64,000 bases of DNA from Amycolatopsis suaedae (GTDB taxonomy: Bacteria > Actinomycetota > Actinomycetes > Mycobacteriales > Pseudonocardiaceae), in assembly GCF_004214935.1 (NCBI RefSeq), contig NZ_SFCC01000020.1:1-64000 (forward strand), read 5' to 3'. The position numbers and the translations under genes were made by a program. Numbering within the stretch: position 1 is the stretch's first letter; each line of letters begins with the position of its first letter. The notes beneath the pieces were generated by a model that was not told the DNA's origin, searched no databases, and worked only from the letters and a program-made list of their open reading frames with translations. This document shows, in pieces, positions 44,065 through 52,454 of this stretch.

Positions 44065-44559
44065 TCAGTCGCCGTCCGCGCCTCGCTCGGTGCCGTCCGG
44101 CTTCGCCGAATCGGCCATCGCCCGGCGCAGGCCCGCGATCTCCTTCTCGAAGTCCTCGACGGAGGAGAAGGAGCGGTAGACGCTGGCGAAGCGCAGGTAG
44201 GCGACCTCGTCCAGCTCACGGAGCGGACCGAGGATGGCCAGCCCGACCTCGTGGCTGGGGATCTCGGCGACCCCCGCCGACCGGATCGACTCCTCGACAC
44301 GCTGCGCCAGCTGCTGGAGATCACCGTCGTCCACCGGCCGGCCCTGGCAGGCTCGGCGGACACCGCGGATCACCTTGTCGCGGCTGAACTGCTCGGTGAC
44401 CCCGGACCGCTTGACCACGGCCAGCACCATGGTCTCCGAGGTGGTGAACCGGCGACCGCACTCCGAGCAGGACCTCCGCCGACGGATGGCCTGCCCCTCG
44501 TCGACCTCACGGGAGTCGACGACCCGGGAGTCGGCATGCCGGCAGAACGGACACCGCAT
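44065..44559 (-). CDS. nrdR: Transcriptional repressor NrdR
   Basis: A 164-residue regulator with an N-terminal zinc ribbon (CPFC ... CSEC) and an ATP-cone domain that senses ATP/dATP. It represses ribonucleotide reductase genes when dATP is high. ATG 44559 gives the standard start RCPFCRH; the longer frame is not coding. It is the first gene of the nrdR-nrdJ unit. In mycobacteria nrdR also neighbours chiZ and lexA, as here. Confidence 0.95.
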   Translation of the reverse strand: MRCPFCRHADSRVVDSREVDEGQAIRRRRSCSECGRRFTTSETMVLAVVKRSGVTEQFSRDKVIRGVRRACQGRPVDDGDLQQLAQRVEESIRSAGVAEIPSHEVGLAILGPLRELDEVAYLRFASVYRSFSSVEDFEKEIAGLRRAMADSAKPDGTERGADGD

Positions 44560-44751
44560 CGGCCGAACACCTCGCTCCCCGCCGCCGGACGTCCTGTGGG
44601 CGGCTACAGCCGATTCTACCCCAAGCTGTGGACCAACTACAGGCGTGTAACTACTAGATGTGGTGGCTGAGCCTATGCCGTCGTCCGGCGCCATACAACC
44701 TCCCCAACCGGGTGTTCTGCCCTCGCTTCGCTCGGGCGCGGTGCGGCGGGG

Positions 44752-45264
44752 CTAACCGGCAGGGACTTCCAGGGGCAGGCCGGGAGACAGGGGGCCGGGC
44801 TCGTCGGACGCCAGGCCGTTCAGCTCGGCGATGCGGGCCACGACCGCGTCGGGGTCGCTGGCCGGGGCGAACCGGACAGCCAGATCCCACAGCGTGTCGC
44901 CGGGCGCCACCGCGACGACCCGGGTCTGCACGGGCACCGGTCCCTCGCCGGAACCGGCCGACGGGCCCTGCAGTGCCTGCGCCAGCAGGCCCAGCCCGGC
45001 GACGGCCAGGCCCACCGCGAGCCCGAGCGCGATCAGCCACGGCCACCGCCGGGGCACCTCGCGCGGACCGCAGGACACCGGCCGGTAGCCGTGCCGCCCG
45101 GCCACCACCCGTGCCCTGGTGGGCGGCCTGCTCGGCTCGCCGCGGCGACGCCGCACGACGGTGTGCCCGGGATACCCCGTGTGCGCGGGCCGGCGAACGT
45201 CCTCGCCGAGGCCCGGGTACGCGTCCACACCACGCGTGCCCTCCCGACGGACCAGTACCGTCAT
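44752..45264 (-). CDS. chiZ: LysM-domain SOS cell-division inhibitor (ChiZ/DivS-like)
   Basis: A 170-residue protein with a basic cytoplasmic N-terminus (about 1-72), one membrane helix (about 74-97) and an external LysM domain (about 114-167, APGDTLWDLAVRFA). Position and architecture match Rv2719c (ChiZ) of M. tuberculosis and DivS of Corynebacterium, which stop division after DNA damage. GAGGAGG lies 7 bases before the ATG. It is divergent from lexA with an SOS box 41 bp upstream. Confidence 0.88.
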   Translation of the reverse strand: MTVLVRREGTRGVDAYPGLGEDVRRPAHTGYPGHTVVRRRRGEPSRPPTRARVVAGRHGYRPVSCGPREVPRRWPWLIALGLAVGLAVAGLGLLAQALQGPSAGSGEGPVPVQTRVVAVAPGDTLWDLAVRFAPASDPDAVVARIAELNGLASDEPGPLSPGLPLEVPAG

Positions 45265-45304
45265 GATCGAACCTCCTCATCGGCCACGGCCCCGCACCCG
45301 GGGG

Positions 45305-45320
45305 TCGAACAAGCGTTCTA
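45305..45320. promoter_or_regulatory. SOS (LexA) box 1
   Basis: TCGAACAAGCGTTCTA matches the actinobacterial box TCGAAC-N4-GTTCGA with one mismatch. It is 41 bp upstream of chiZ. Extra TCGAAC half-sites follow at 45321, 45411 and 45427. Confidence 0.85.
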
Positions 45321-45386
45321 TCGAACGTCTGGGCGAATGTCTACCACCCGGCACCGACAAAAAACGAGCGACACGCGGCGTGTCCG

Positions 45387-45402
45387 TCGAACAGGTGTTT
45401 GA
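45387..45402. promoter_or_regulatory. SOS (LexA) box 2
   Basis: TCGAACAGGTGTTTGA matches TCGAAC-N4-GTTCGA with one mismatch. It lies 117 bp upstream of the lexA start and fits autoregulation of lexA. Confidence 0.82.
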
Positions 45403-45518
45403 TCTTCTGGTCGAACCCGGCTAGCGTCGAACCCCAGACAGCCCTGCCGACCAGCAGGAGTCCCGCGGTGGTTGATCAACTTGCCGGACCGGGGCAGACG
45501 AACGTGGAGGAGAGAAAA

Positions 45519-46241
45519 GTGGCCAGTGGCAGCGGCTCCGGTCCAGGAAAGGGCCGGGCCAGCAAGGTGCGACCGCTCACGGCGGTCGAGCCCGAGGACC
45601 CGGACGACACGCTGACCGTCCGTCAGTCGCAGGTGCTGGAGGTCATCCGGGCCTGGGTCGAACGGGTGGGATACCCGCCGAGCGTGCGGGAGATCGGGGA
45701 GGCCGTCGGCCTGACCTCGACCTCGTCCGTCTCACACCAGCTGCGCGCACTGCAGCGCAAGGGCTACCTGCGCCGCGACCCGAACCGCCCGCGCGCGGTG
45801 GGCGTGCTCGCCGCGGACGCCGATCCGGGCGACGGCTCACTGCGCACTGGCCCCGCCGACCTGCCGAAGCCGGCCTACGTACCGATGGTGGGCCGGATCG
45901 CCGCGGGCGGCCCGGTGCTGGCCGAGCAGTCCATCGAGGACGTCTTCCCGCTGCCGAGGGCCATCGTCGGCGAGGGCGACGTGTTCCTGCTCAGCGTCAC
46001 CGGCGACTCGATGGTCGACGCGGCGATCACCGACGGCGACTGGGTCGTGGTGCGTCAGCAGCCGACGGCCAACAACGGCGAGATCGTCGCCGCGATGATC
46101 GACGGCGAGGCGACGGTCAAGACGTTCAAGCAGCGCGACGGCCACGTCTGGCTGCTGCCGCACAACGAGGCGTACGAGCCGATCCCCGGCGACGACGCGA
46201 CCATCCTCGGCAAGGTCGTCGCCGTTCTCCGCAGGCTCTAG
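45519..46241 (+). CDS. lexA: SOS repressor LexA
   Basis: A 240-residue repressor-protease. The winged helix is in VREIGEAVGLTSTSSVSHQL, the self-cleavage site Ala129-Gly130 in GRIAAGG, and the catalytic pair is Ser164 (TGDSM) and Lys201 (TVKTF). RecA filaments trigger cleavage. GTG 45519 follows GGAGGA at 8 bases; earlier in-frame codons lack a site. The stop codon TAG is part of a CTAG that was duplicated by a MITE-like insertion (46238-46406). Confidence 0.95.
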   Translation: MASGSGSGPGKGRASKVRPLTAVEPEDPDDTLTVRQSQVLEVIRAWVERVGYPPSVREIGEAVGLTSTSSVSHQLRALQRKGYLRRDPNRPRAVGVLAADADPGDGSLRTGPADLPKPAYVPMVGRIAAGGPVLAEQSIEDVFPLPRAIVGEGDVFLLSVTGDSMVDAAITDGDWVVVRQQPTANNGEIVAAMIDGEATVKTFKQRDGHVWLLPHNEAYEPIPGDDATILGKVVAVLRRL

Positions 46242-46406
46242 GCCGCGTTTCACAAGTCACGTTCGCGGTCTTCGCGCCCAGGCGGCCCCTGGACGGCACG
46301 GGCGGATGCGCCCGAGTACGGCCCAGTACGAGGGCGATCCGCCCACACCGCCAGGAACCACCTGGATCACGAAGCCCATCGAACAGACTTATGAAACACG
46401 GCCTAG
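46238..46406. mobile_element. 161-bp MITE-like element with CTAG target duplication
   Basis: Bases 46242-46402 start GCCGCGTTTCACAAGT and end with its near reverse complement (14 of 16). The element is flanked by CTAG at 46238-46241 and 46403-46406. It has no coding capacity. The terminal sequence and CTAG duplication are what IS5-type transposases produce; the parent element is not in the window. The left CTAG holds the lexA stop and the right CTAG the stop of the convergent gene. Confidence 0.75.
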
Positions 46407-47431
46407 ACCCGCCTGCGGCGCCGCAGCAGGACCACCGCGAGCAGCACCACAACCGCCGCGCCGACGGCGACCGTGACGGCACCGCCGGGCAGGTCGGGAA
46501 GTCCTCCCCCGTCCTGCCCGGCCGGTGCGCCCGCCGCACCGGCCGTGCCGGGCTCGCTGGTCTGCTGCGCGGCCAGCCCCGTGGCGCCCCGAACCGCTCG
46601 GATGGGCTGACGGGTCCCCTCACTGCCGGACAGCAGCGTGCCGTCCGGCTCGAAGGCGATCGCCTCGCCCTGGTTCTCGTTCGGCAGCGGCACCCGCACC
46701 GGCGTGCGCTTCAACGCGGCCGCGATGTCGCCGTCGGGCGTGGCGTACAGGTAGGCGTCGGTGTACGTGCGCAGCGCGACCACCTTGTGGTCGGCACTGG
46801 TCGCACCGCCGGTCACCAGCAGCGAGCCCATCGGGCCGACCGGGCCGCCCGGCGTGTCGGTGCCCTCGAAGTCCAGGGTTCCGACCTTCTCCAGGGCGGT
46901 CGGTCCCGGCGAGGTCAGCTTCGCCGAGGCCCGGTAGACGTCGGACGCGCCGAGCACGTTCTTGGTGACGACGTAGGGCACGCCGTCCTTGTCCAGCAGC
47001 AGGGCCTCGGCGTCGTGCTGACCGTCCGGATAGGTCAGCCGGTACAGCGTGGACTTGCCGTTCGGGGTGACGGCGTGCAGGGCGATGGTGTCCCGCTGCT
47101 TGCGGTTGTCCCCGATGTCACCCAGCCACAGCGTGCCGTCGGCGCCGCGCGCCAGGTCCTCGACGTCGTAGGGGTCGGCGGAGGCCTTCACCACCCGCTT
47201 CACCGCGCAGTCCCGGCCGAGCACGAGCACCTGGATGCTGGTGCCGCCGTCGCTGATCGCGTACCAGTTGCCGTCGTCGTCGGTGACCAGGCCGGACAGC
47301 TCACCCAGCCGCTTGTCGGTCACCGTGCACACGGTCTCCAGGGCAGGCGCGGCGAACGCCGGCCCTCCGGTGCCCACCGCGATCAGCAGTGCGACCCCCG
47401 CCACGACCGACGTCCGCCCCCACGAGCCCAT
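46403..47431 (-). CDS. Exported, C-terminally anchored protein (Rv2721c-like)
   Basis: A 342-residue protein with an N-terminal signal sequence, an external beta-propeller-like region (YAISDGG, DVEDLARGADGTLWLGDIGDN, GQHDAEALLLD) and a C-terminal membrane helix followed by RRRRR. It occupies the place of Rv2721c near lexA in M. tuberculosis. Function unknown. ATG 47431 follows GGGGA. It lies 47 bp downstream of hflX on the same strand. Its stop codon lies in the MITE target duplication. Confidence 0.75.
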   Translation of the reverse strand: MGSWGRTSVVAGVALLIAVGTGGPAFAAPALETVCTVTDKRLGELSGLVTDDDGNWYAISDGGTSIQVLVLGRDCAVKRVVKASADPYDVEDLARGADGTLWLGDIGDNRKQRDTIALHAVTPNGKSTLYRLTYPDGQHDAEALLLDKDGVPYVVTKNVLGASDVYRASAKLTSPGPTALEKVGTLDFEGTDTPGGPVGPMGSLLVTGGATSADHKVVALRTYTDAYLYATPDGDIAAALKRTPVRVPLPNENQGEAIAFEPDGTLLSGSEGTRQPIRAVRGATGLAAQQTSEPGTAGAAGAPAGQDGGGLPDLPGGAVTVAVGAAVVVLLAVVLLRRRRRV

Positions 47432-47478
47432 GATCCCCACGGTACTCAGGACGCACGACACGCAGCCGCGTTGCGGCC

Positions 47479-48894
47479 TCAGCCGAACTCGGCCAGCGCC
47501 GCGGCCAGGTCCGGGTGCACCTTGGCGCGCAGCCGGGTGCCGTGCTCGTCGTGGTCCTCGGCTAGTACCTCACCGTCGGCGTGCACCCGCGACACCAGGT
47601 CGCCCCTCGTGTAGGGCACGACGGCCTCGACCTCGACCATGGGCCTCGGCAGCCGCCCGGCGACGACCTCGACCAGCGCCTCGACACCCTCGCCGGTGTG
47701 CGCGGAGACCACCTCGGCACCGGGCAGCAGGTGCCGGAGCCGGGCCAGCGAGACCTCGTCGGTCGCGTCGGCCTTGTTGATCACCAGCAGCTCCGGCGGC
47801 AGCGACTCCGACCGCTTCCGCGAGATCTCGGCGAGCACCTCGCGGACGGCGTTGACCTGTTCCTCGGGCGCGCTGTCCGAGCCGTCGACGACGTGCAGCA
47901 GCAGGTCTGCGTCGGCCGCTTCCTCCAGCGTCGACCGGAACGCGTCGACCAGCTGGTGCGGCAGGTGCCGCACGAAGCCGACGGTGTCGGTCAGCGTGTA
48001 GACGCGGCCGTCCGGTGTCGTGGCGCGGCGCGTGGTCGGGTCCAGGGTGGCGAACAACGCGTCCTCCACCAGTACCCCGGCGCCGGTGATGGCGTTGAGC
48101 AGGCTGGACTTGCCCGCGTTGGTGTAGCCGACAATGGCCACGCTGGGCACCTCGTTGGCGACCCGGCGACTGCGCTTGGTCTCCCGGATGGTGTCCATCG
48201 AGGCGATCTCGCGGCGCAGCTTGGCCATGCGCTTGCTGATGCGCCTGCGGTCGGTCTCCAGCTTGGTCTCACCGGGACCACGCAGGCCCACGCCGCCGCC
48301 GGCACCGCCGGCCCGGCCACCCGCCTGCCGGGACAGCGACTCGCCCCAGCCGCGCAGCCGCGGGATCAGGTACTGCAGCTGAGCCAGCTCGACCTGCGCC
48401 TTGCCCTCCCGGGAGCGGGCGTGCTGGGCGAAGATGTCCAGGATCAGCGCGGTCCGGTCGACCACCTTCACCTTCAGCTTCGCCTCCAGCTGCCGCAGCT
48501 GGCCTGGTGAGAGCTCGCCGTCGCAGATCACCGTGTCGGCACCGGTGGCCACCACGATGTCGAACAGCTCGCGTACCTTGCCCGACCCGATGTAGGTGCC
48601 GGGGTCGGGGCGGCTGCGCCGCTGCACGAGCCCTTCGAGGACCTGCGAACCCGCGGTCTCGGCGAGCCGCGCCAGTTCGGCCAGCGACGCCTCGGACTGC
48701 TGCGCGGTCCCCTGGGTCCAGACACCGACGAGCACGACGCGCTCGAGGCGCAGTTGCCGGTATTCGACCTCGGTGACGTCGGTGAGCTCGGTGGACAGCC
48801 CCGCGACCCTGCGCAGTGACGCCCGGTCCTCAAGCTCCAGTTCACCGGTGGACACGTCCACCTCGGTCACGTCTGTGTGTGTCAGTTCCGTCAT
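47479..48894 (-). CDS. hflX: Ribosome-associated GTPase HflX
   Basis: A 471-residue GTPase that splits stalled or hibernating ribosomes. The N-terminal HflX domain has DPGTYIGSGKVREL, a Gly-rich linker GGRAGGAGGGVGLRGPGETKLE and then the G domain: G1 GYTNAGKSS, G3 DTVGFVRHLP, G4 NKAD. The length is typical. It follows an ArsR-type regulator gene by 43 bp. HflX is linked to macrolide/lincosamide tolerance in mycobacteria. Confidence 0.94.
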   Translation of the reverse strand: MTELTHTDVTEVDVSTGELELEDRASLRRVAGLSTELTDVTEVEYRQLRLERVVLVGVWTQGTAQQSEASLAELARLAETAGSQVLEGLVQRRSRPDPGTYIGSGKVRELFDIVVATGADTVICDGELSPGQLRQLEAKLKVKVVDRTALILDIFAQHARSREGKAQVELAQLQYLIPRLRGWGESLSRQAGGRAGGAGGGVGLRGPGETKLETDRRRISKRMAKLRREIASMDTIRETKRSRRVANEVPSVAIVGYTNAGKSSLLNAITGAGVLVEDALFATLDPTTRRATTPDGRVYTLTDTVGFVRHLPHQLVDAFRSTLEEAADADLLLHVVDGSDSAPEEQVNAVREVLAEISRKRSESLPPELLVINKADATDEVSLARLRHLLPGAEVVSAHTGEGVEALVEVVAGRLPRPMVEVEAVVPYTRGDLVSRVHADGEVLAEDHDEHGTRLRAKVHPDLAAALAEFG

Positions 48895-48937
48895 CGTCCT
48901 TCCATGGTCGCACGGCTTCCTGCCGTTGCCGACCCAA

Positions 48938-49441
48938 TTACCTGCTCGGATACGTGGCGACGTAGATGGCCGTCCGGTCGGCGCCCGGGGTCACGGGCTT
49001 GCGCCGGAACTCGTCGAGCAGCTCGTGGAGCCGTCCGAGGAACTCGGCGCGGTCGGAGTCGGCGAGCTGCACCACGAGCCTGGTCTGCTCCAGGTCCGCG
49101 ACGTCGACCTCGGCCACCTCCGCGAGGTAGGCCTCCAGCATCGCCTCGGCCGCGTCCCGCCCCGCGCCGTCGAGCTGCCAGGACAGGCCGGTCGACAGGT
49201 AGGGGATCTCCTTGGCGCCGCGCGGTCCGCGCCGGGGCGGCTGGGGCTCGAGAAATCCCGCGTCCACCAGCTTGCGCACGTGGTGCAGGGTCGTCGCCGG
49301 GTCCCTGCCGAGGCGCTGCGCCAGCTCCTTGTTGGTGAGGGCCTCCGCGAAGGTCAACCGTATGATGCGCAGCCGTATTCCCGAGGCCAGCGCGCTGGCC
49401 TCGGCCTCGGTGGCGTGGCGCCTGTTCCCAACCACGCGCAC
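48938..49441 (-). CDS. ArsR-type winged-helix regulator
   Basis: A 167-residue regulator with the HTH in LTNKELAQRLGRDPATTLHHVRKLVDAGFL (key part ELAQRLGRDPATTLHHV). The C-terminal half is acidic and helical and lacks the metal-binding cysteines of ArsR/SmtB, so the ligand is organic or unknown. GTG start. It is divergent from an MFS pump, 48 bp away, which it most likely controls. Confidence 0.82.
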   Translation of the reverse strand: MRVVGNRRHATEAEASALASGIRLRIIRLTFAEALTNKELAQRLGRDPATTLHHVRKLVDAGFLEPQPPRRGPRGAKEIPYLSTGLSWQLDGAGRDAAEAMLEAYLAEVAEVDVADLEQTRLVVQLADSDRAEFLGRLHELLDEFRRKPVTPGADRTAIYVATYPSR

Positions 49442-49450
49442 AGCCTAACC

Positions 49451-49490
49451 GATTGACAGTTTCCAATCACTTCGGACATAGTCCTGTCCG
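49451..49490 (+). promoter_or_regulatory. Promoter of the MFS gene with overlapping inverted repeat
   Basis: TTGACA (49453-49458) and CATAGT (49477-49482) are spaced 18 bp. The -10 box ends 7 bases before the GTG start, so the mRNA should be leaderless. GATTG (49451-49455) and CAATC (49464-49468) are inverted repeats over the -35 box, a likely operator for the divergent regulator. Confidence 0.7.
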
Positions 49491-50719
49491 TGAAGCTGTG
49501 GCACCACGGGGACTTCCGCAGGCTCTGGGCAGGCGACACGGTCACCCAGTTCGGCACGTTCGTCAGCCTGACGGTGCTGCCGCTGGTCGCGGCGACCGCG
49601 CTGGCCGTGACGCCGTTCGAGATGGGCCTGCTCAGCGCCGCCGAACACGCCGCGTTCCTGCTGTTCGGCCTGCCCGCGGGCGTCTGGATCGACCGGATGC
49701 GCCGCAAGCCCCTGATGATCTCCGCCAACGTCGTTCGCGGCGTGGCGTTGCTGACGGTGCCGGTGGCGTGGTGGACCGGCGTGCTCAGCCTGCCGCACCT
49801 GCTGGTGGTGGCGCTGGCCGTCGGCGTGTGCACGTTGTTCTTCGACGTGGCCTACCAGTCGTACCTGCCGTCGCTGGTGGGCCGCGAGCACCTGGTGGAG
49901 GGCAACGCGAAGCTGCAGGCCAGCCAGTCTGTCGCCCAGGTCGCGGGCCCCGGCGTCGGCGGCGGTCTCGCGCAACTGGCCGGTGCGGCCAACGCGGTCG
50001 CGCTGACCGGGCTGAGCTACCTGGCCTCGGCCGTGCTGCTCCGCCGGATCCGCGCCGTCGAGCCGCCGCCGGAGCGCGATCCCGGACGACGGCTGACGAC
50101 CGAGGTCGCCGAGGGGCTCCGGTTCGTGTTCGGCAACCCCAATCTGCGGGCCATCGTCGGGTGTACCGGGACCGCGAACCTGGCCAGCGGCGCGTTCGTG
50201 GCCATGGAGATCCTGTTCCTGACCAGGGATCTGCGGCTGAGCGCCGGCGCCGTGGGCGTGGTGCTGGCGATCGGCGGCGCGGGCGGCGTCCTCGGCGCGC
50301 TGACCGCCGGCTGGTGGGCCCGCCGGGTCGGCCAGGCCCGCACGATCCTGATCAGCGCGCTGACCTCCATGCCCGTGCTGCTGCTGGTCCCGCTGGCCGA
50401 GCCGGGCTGGGGCGCGGTACTGGTCGCCGGCGCGCTGGCGGTCTACGGCTACGGGGTGATCGTGTACAACGTCGCCCAGGTCAGCTACCGCCAGGCCATC
50501 TGCCCGGACCGGCTGCTGGGCCGGATGAACGCCAGCATCCGGTTCGTGGTGTGGGGCCTGCTGCCGGTCGGGCAGCTCGCCGGTGGCGTGCTCGGTGAGT
50601 GGCTGGGCGTGCGCGGCGCCATCTGGGCCGCCGCGGTGGTGTCCGCGCTGTGCGGTCTGTGGGTGCTGTTCTCGCCGCTGCGGCGGCTGCGGAACCTGCC
50701 CAGCGAAGTGGCCGCCTGA
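49490..50719 (+). CDS. MFS transporter (MFS_3/enterobactin-exporter-like)
   Basis: A 409-residue pump with 12 predicted helices. RRLWAGDTVTQFGTFVS at the start and GVWIDRMRRKPLMI between helices 2 and 3 place it with the macrolide/antibiotic efflux MFS_3 group. It is expressed from a leaderless promoter and paired with a divergent ArsR-type regulator. Substrate unknown; export of a drug or own metabolite is most likely. It ends 3 bp from the convergent dapF stop. Confidence 0.85.
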   Translation: MKLWHHGDFRRLWAGDTVTQFGTFVSLTVLPLVAATALAVTPFEMGLLSAAEHAAFLLFGLPAGVWIDRMRRKPLMISANVVRGVALLTVPVAWWTGVLSLPHLLVVALAVGVCTLFFDVAYQSYLPSLVGREHLVEGNAKLQASQSVAQVAGPGVGGGLAQLAGAANAVALTGLSYLASAVLLRRIRAVEPPPERDPGRRLTTEVAEGLRFVFGNPNLRAIVGCTGTANLASGAFVAMEILFLTRDLRLSAGAVGVVLAIGGAGGVLGALTAGWWARRVGQARTILISALTSMPVLLLVPLAEPGWGAVLVAGALAVYGYGVIVYNVAQVSYRQAICPDRLLGRMNASIRFVVWGLLPVGQLAGGVLGEWLGVRGAIWAAAVVSALCGLWVLFSPLRRLRNLPSEVAA

Positions 50720-50722
50720 CCC

Positions 50723-51544
50723 CTACAGCCGGGCCCACCAGGATTCGTCCAGCTCACCGCGCGCGACGATCTCGGCGGGCCCGGTCAGCATGGACTCCCC
50801 TGGCGCCACGGTCACCTCGACCTGCCCGCCGGGTACGCGCACGACCGACGACCCGGTGTCGGTGCCGGCCAGGTGCAGCGCGGCGGCGACGACGGCCACC
50901 GTGCCGGTGCCGCAGGACCGGGTCTCCCCGACCCCCCGCTCGTGGACCCGCATGCGCAGCACGCCCTCGTCCACGGCGTTGACGAACTCCAGGTTGACGC
51001 CCTCGGGGAAGTACTCGCCGTCGTAGGCAGGCTGCTTCTCCAGATCGAGCACGTCGACATCGTCGTCCACAAAGGACACCAGGTGCGGGTTGCCGACGTC
51101 GACCGCGACGCCGGAGAACGCCGCCTCACCGACCGTGGTGACCGACGATCCGGTGATCGTCGCGGGTCCCATGTGGACGGTGACGGACCGGTCCGGGTGC
51201 ACGACCAGCGGGCGGTCACCCGCCCGGGTGCCGATGGTGAACTCCCCGGTGCCCGCCAGCCCGGCCTCGGTCAGGTACCTGGCGAACACCCGCACACCGT
51301 TGCCACACATCTCGGCGACCGAACCGTCGGCGTTGCGGTAGTCCATGAACCACTCGCCGGCCGACCGCTCACCGAGCGCGGCCGAGCGCACCACCCGCAG
51401 CACGCCGTCGGCGCCCAGCCCGCGGCGCCGGTCGCACAGGGCGGCCACCCGCGCCGGCGTCAGGTCCAGCCGCGCGGCGGGGTCGGGCAGGATCACGAAG
51501 TCGTTCTGTGTGCCATGTCCCTTGAGGAACTCGATACCGCCCAT
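50723..51544 (-). CDS. dapF: Diaminopimelate epimerase
   Basis: A 273-residue PLP-independent epimerase converting LL- to meso-diaminopimelate for lysine and cell-wall synthesis. The two catalytic cysteines are in MCGNGVR and SCGTGT. KGHGTQNDF at the start is typical. It follows miaA by 10 bp in the run dioxygenase-like - miaA - dapF, the same order as in mycobacteria. Confidence 0.95.
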   Translation of the reverse strand: MGGIEFLKGHGTQNDFVILPDPAARLDLTPARVAALCDRRRGLGADGVLRVVRSAALGERSAGEWFMDYRNADGSVAEMCGNGVRVFARYLTEAGLAGTGEFTIGTRAGDRPLVVHPDRSVTVHMGPATITGSSVTTVGEAAFSGVAVDVGNPHLVSFVDDDVDVLDLEKQPAYDGEYFPEGVNLEFVNAVDEGVLRMRVHERGVGETRSCGTGTVAVVAAALHLAGTDTGSSVVRVPGGQVEVTVAPGESMLTGPAEIVARGELDESWWARL

Positions 51545-51554
51545 GGTGCCGAGA

Positions 51555-52454
51555 CTAGCGCCCCACGCGTGCGAGCACCTTGCCGACCAGCGCGGGATCG
51601 GCGCCGTCGAACCACTCCACCCGCCGGTCGCGGCGGAACCAGGACCGCTGCCGCCGGACGAACCGGCGGGTTCCCGTCGCCGTCGCCACCGCCGCCGCGG
51701 CGAAGTCCCCGTCGCCGTCGAGTGCCTCCAGCACCTGCTGGTAACCCAGCGCCCGCGACGCCGTCCTGCCTTCCCGCAGGCCGCGGCCGGCCAGCGCCCG
51801 CACCTCGTCGACCAGACCGGCCGCGAACATCCGCTCGACCCGCAGGTTCACCCGCTCGTCCAGCTCCGCCGGGTCGCGGTCGACACCGACGACCAGCGAG
51901 TCGTAGCGGGGCGGGCCGGGCACCGGCATGCTCGCCGAGAACGGTTCGCCGGTGATCTCGATGACCTCCAGCGCCCGCACGATCCGGCGGGTGTTGGACG
52001 GCAGGATCGCCGCGGCCGCCGCCGGGTCGAGCCGGGTCAGCCGCTCGTACAGCGCGGTGGTGCCCGCCCGGTCCGCCTCGGCGTCCAGCCTGGCCCGGAC
52101 CGCCGGGTCGGTGCCGGGGAAGCGCAGGTCGTCGAGGAACGCCTGGACGTAGAGCCCGGAGCCGCCGACGACGACCGGCACCACACCGTCGGCCAGCAGC
52201 CGCTCGGCGCAGGCGCGGGCGTCGCGCTGGTAGGCGGCCACCGACGCCGGCTCGGTGACGTCGAGGACGTCCAGCAGGTGATGCGGCACGCCCCTGCGCT
52301 CCTCGGCGGTGGCCTTGGCCGTGCCGATGTCCATGCCGCGGTACAGCTGCATGGAGTCGGCGTTGATGACCTCGCCGCCCAGCGCGAGTGCCAGCTCGAC
52401 GCCGAGCGCCGTCTTGCCGGTGGCCGTCGGTCCCACCACCACGATCGGTCTCAT
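51555..52454 (-). CDS. miaA: tRNA dimethylallyltransferase
   Basis: A 299-residue enzyme that adds the isopentenyl group to A37 of tRNAs reading U-starting codons; MiaB then methylthiolates it. P-loop GPTATGKT, DSMQLYRGMDIGTAK and SGLYVQAFLD are diagnostic. ATG 52454 overlaps the upstream stop as ATGA. miaB is 3 kb away in the same window. Confidence 0.95.
   Translation of the reverse strand: MRPIVVVGPTATGKTALGVELALALGGEVINADSMQLYRGMDIGTAKATAEERRGVPHHLLDVLDVTEPASVAAYQRDARACAERLLADGVVPVVVGGSGLYVQAFLDDLRFPGTDPAVRARLDAEADRAGTTALYERLTRLDPAAAAAILPSNTRRIVRALEVIEITGEPFSASMPVPGPPRYDSLVVGVDRDPAELDERVNLRVERMFAAGLVDEVRALAGRGLREGRTASRALGYQQVLEALDGDGDFAAAAVATATGTRRFVRRQRSWFRRDRRVEWFDGADPALVGKVLARVGR

Noticed and set aside
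44632..44662. Possible NrdR boxes upstream of nrdR (AACTAC repeated at about 16 bp)
   Set aside because: The match to the NrdR consensus is poor and the spacing is not the usual pair distance.
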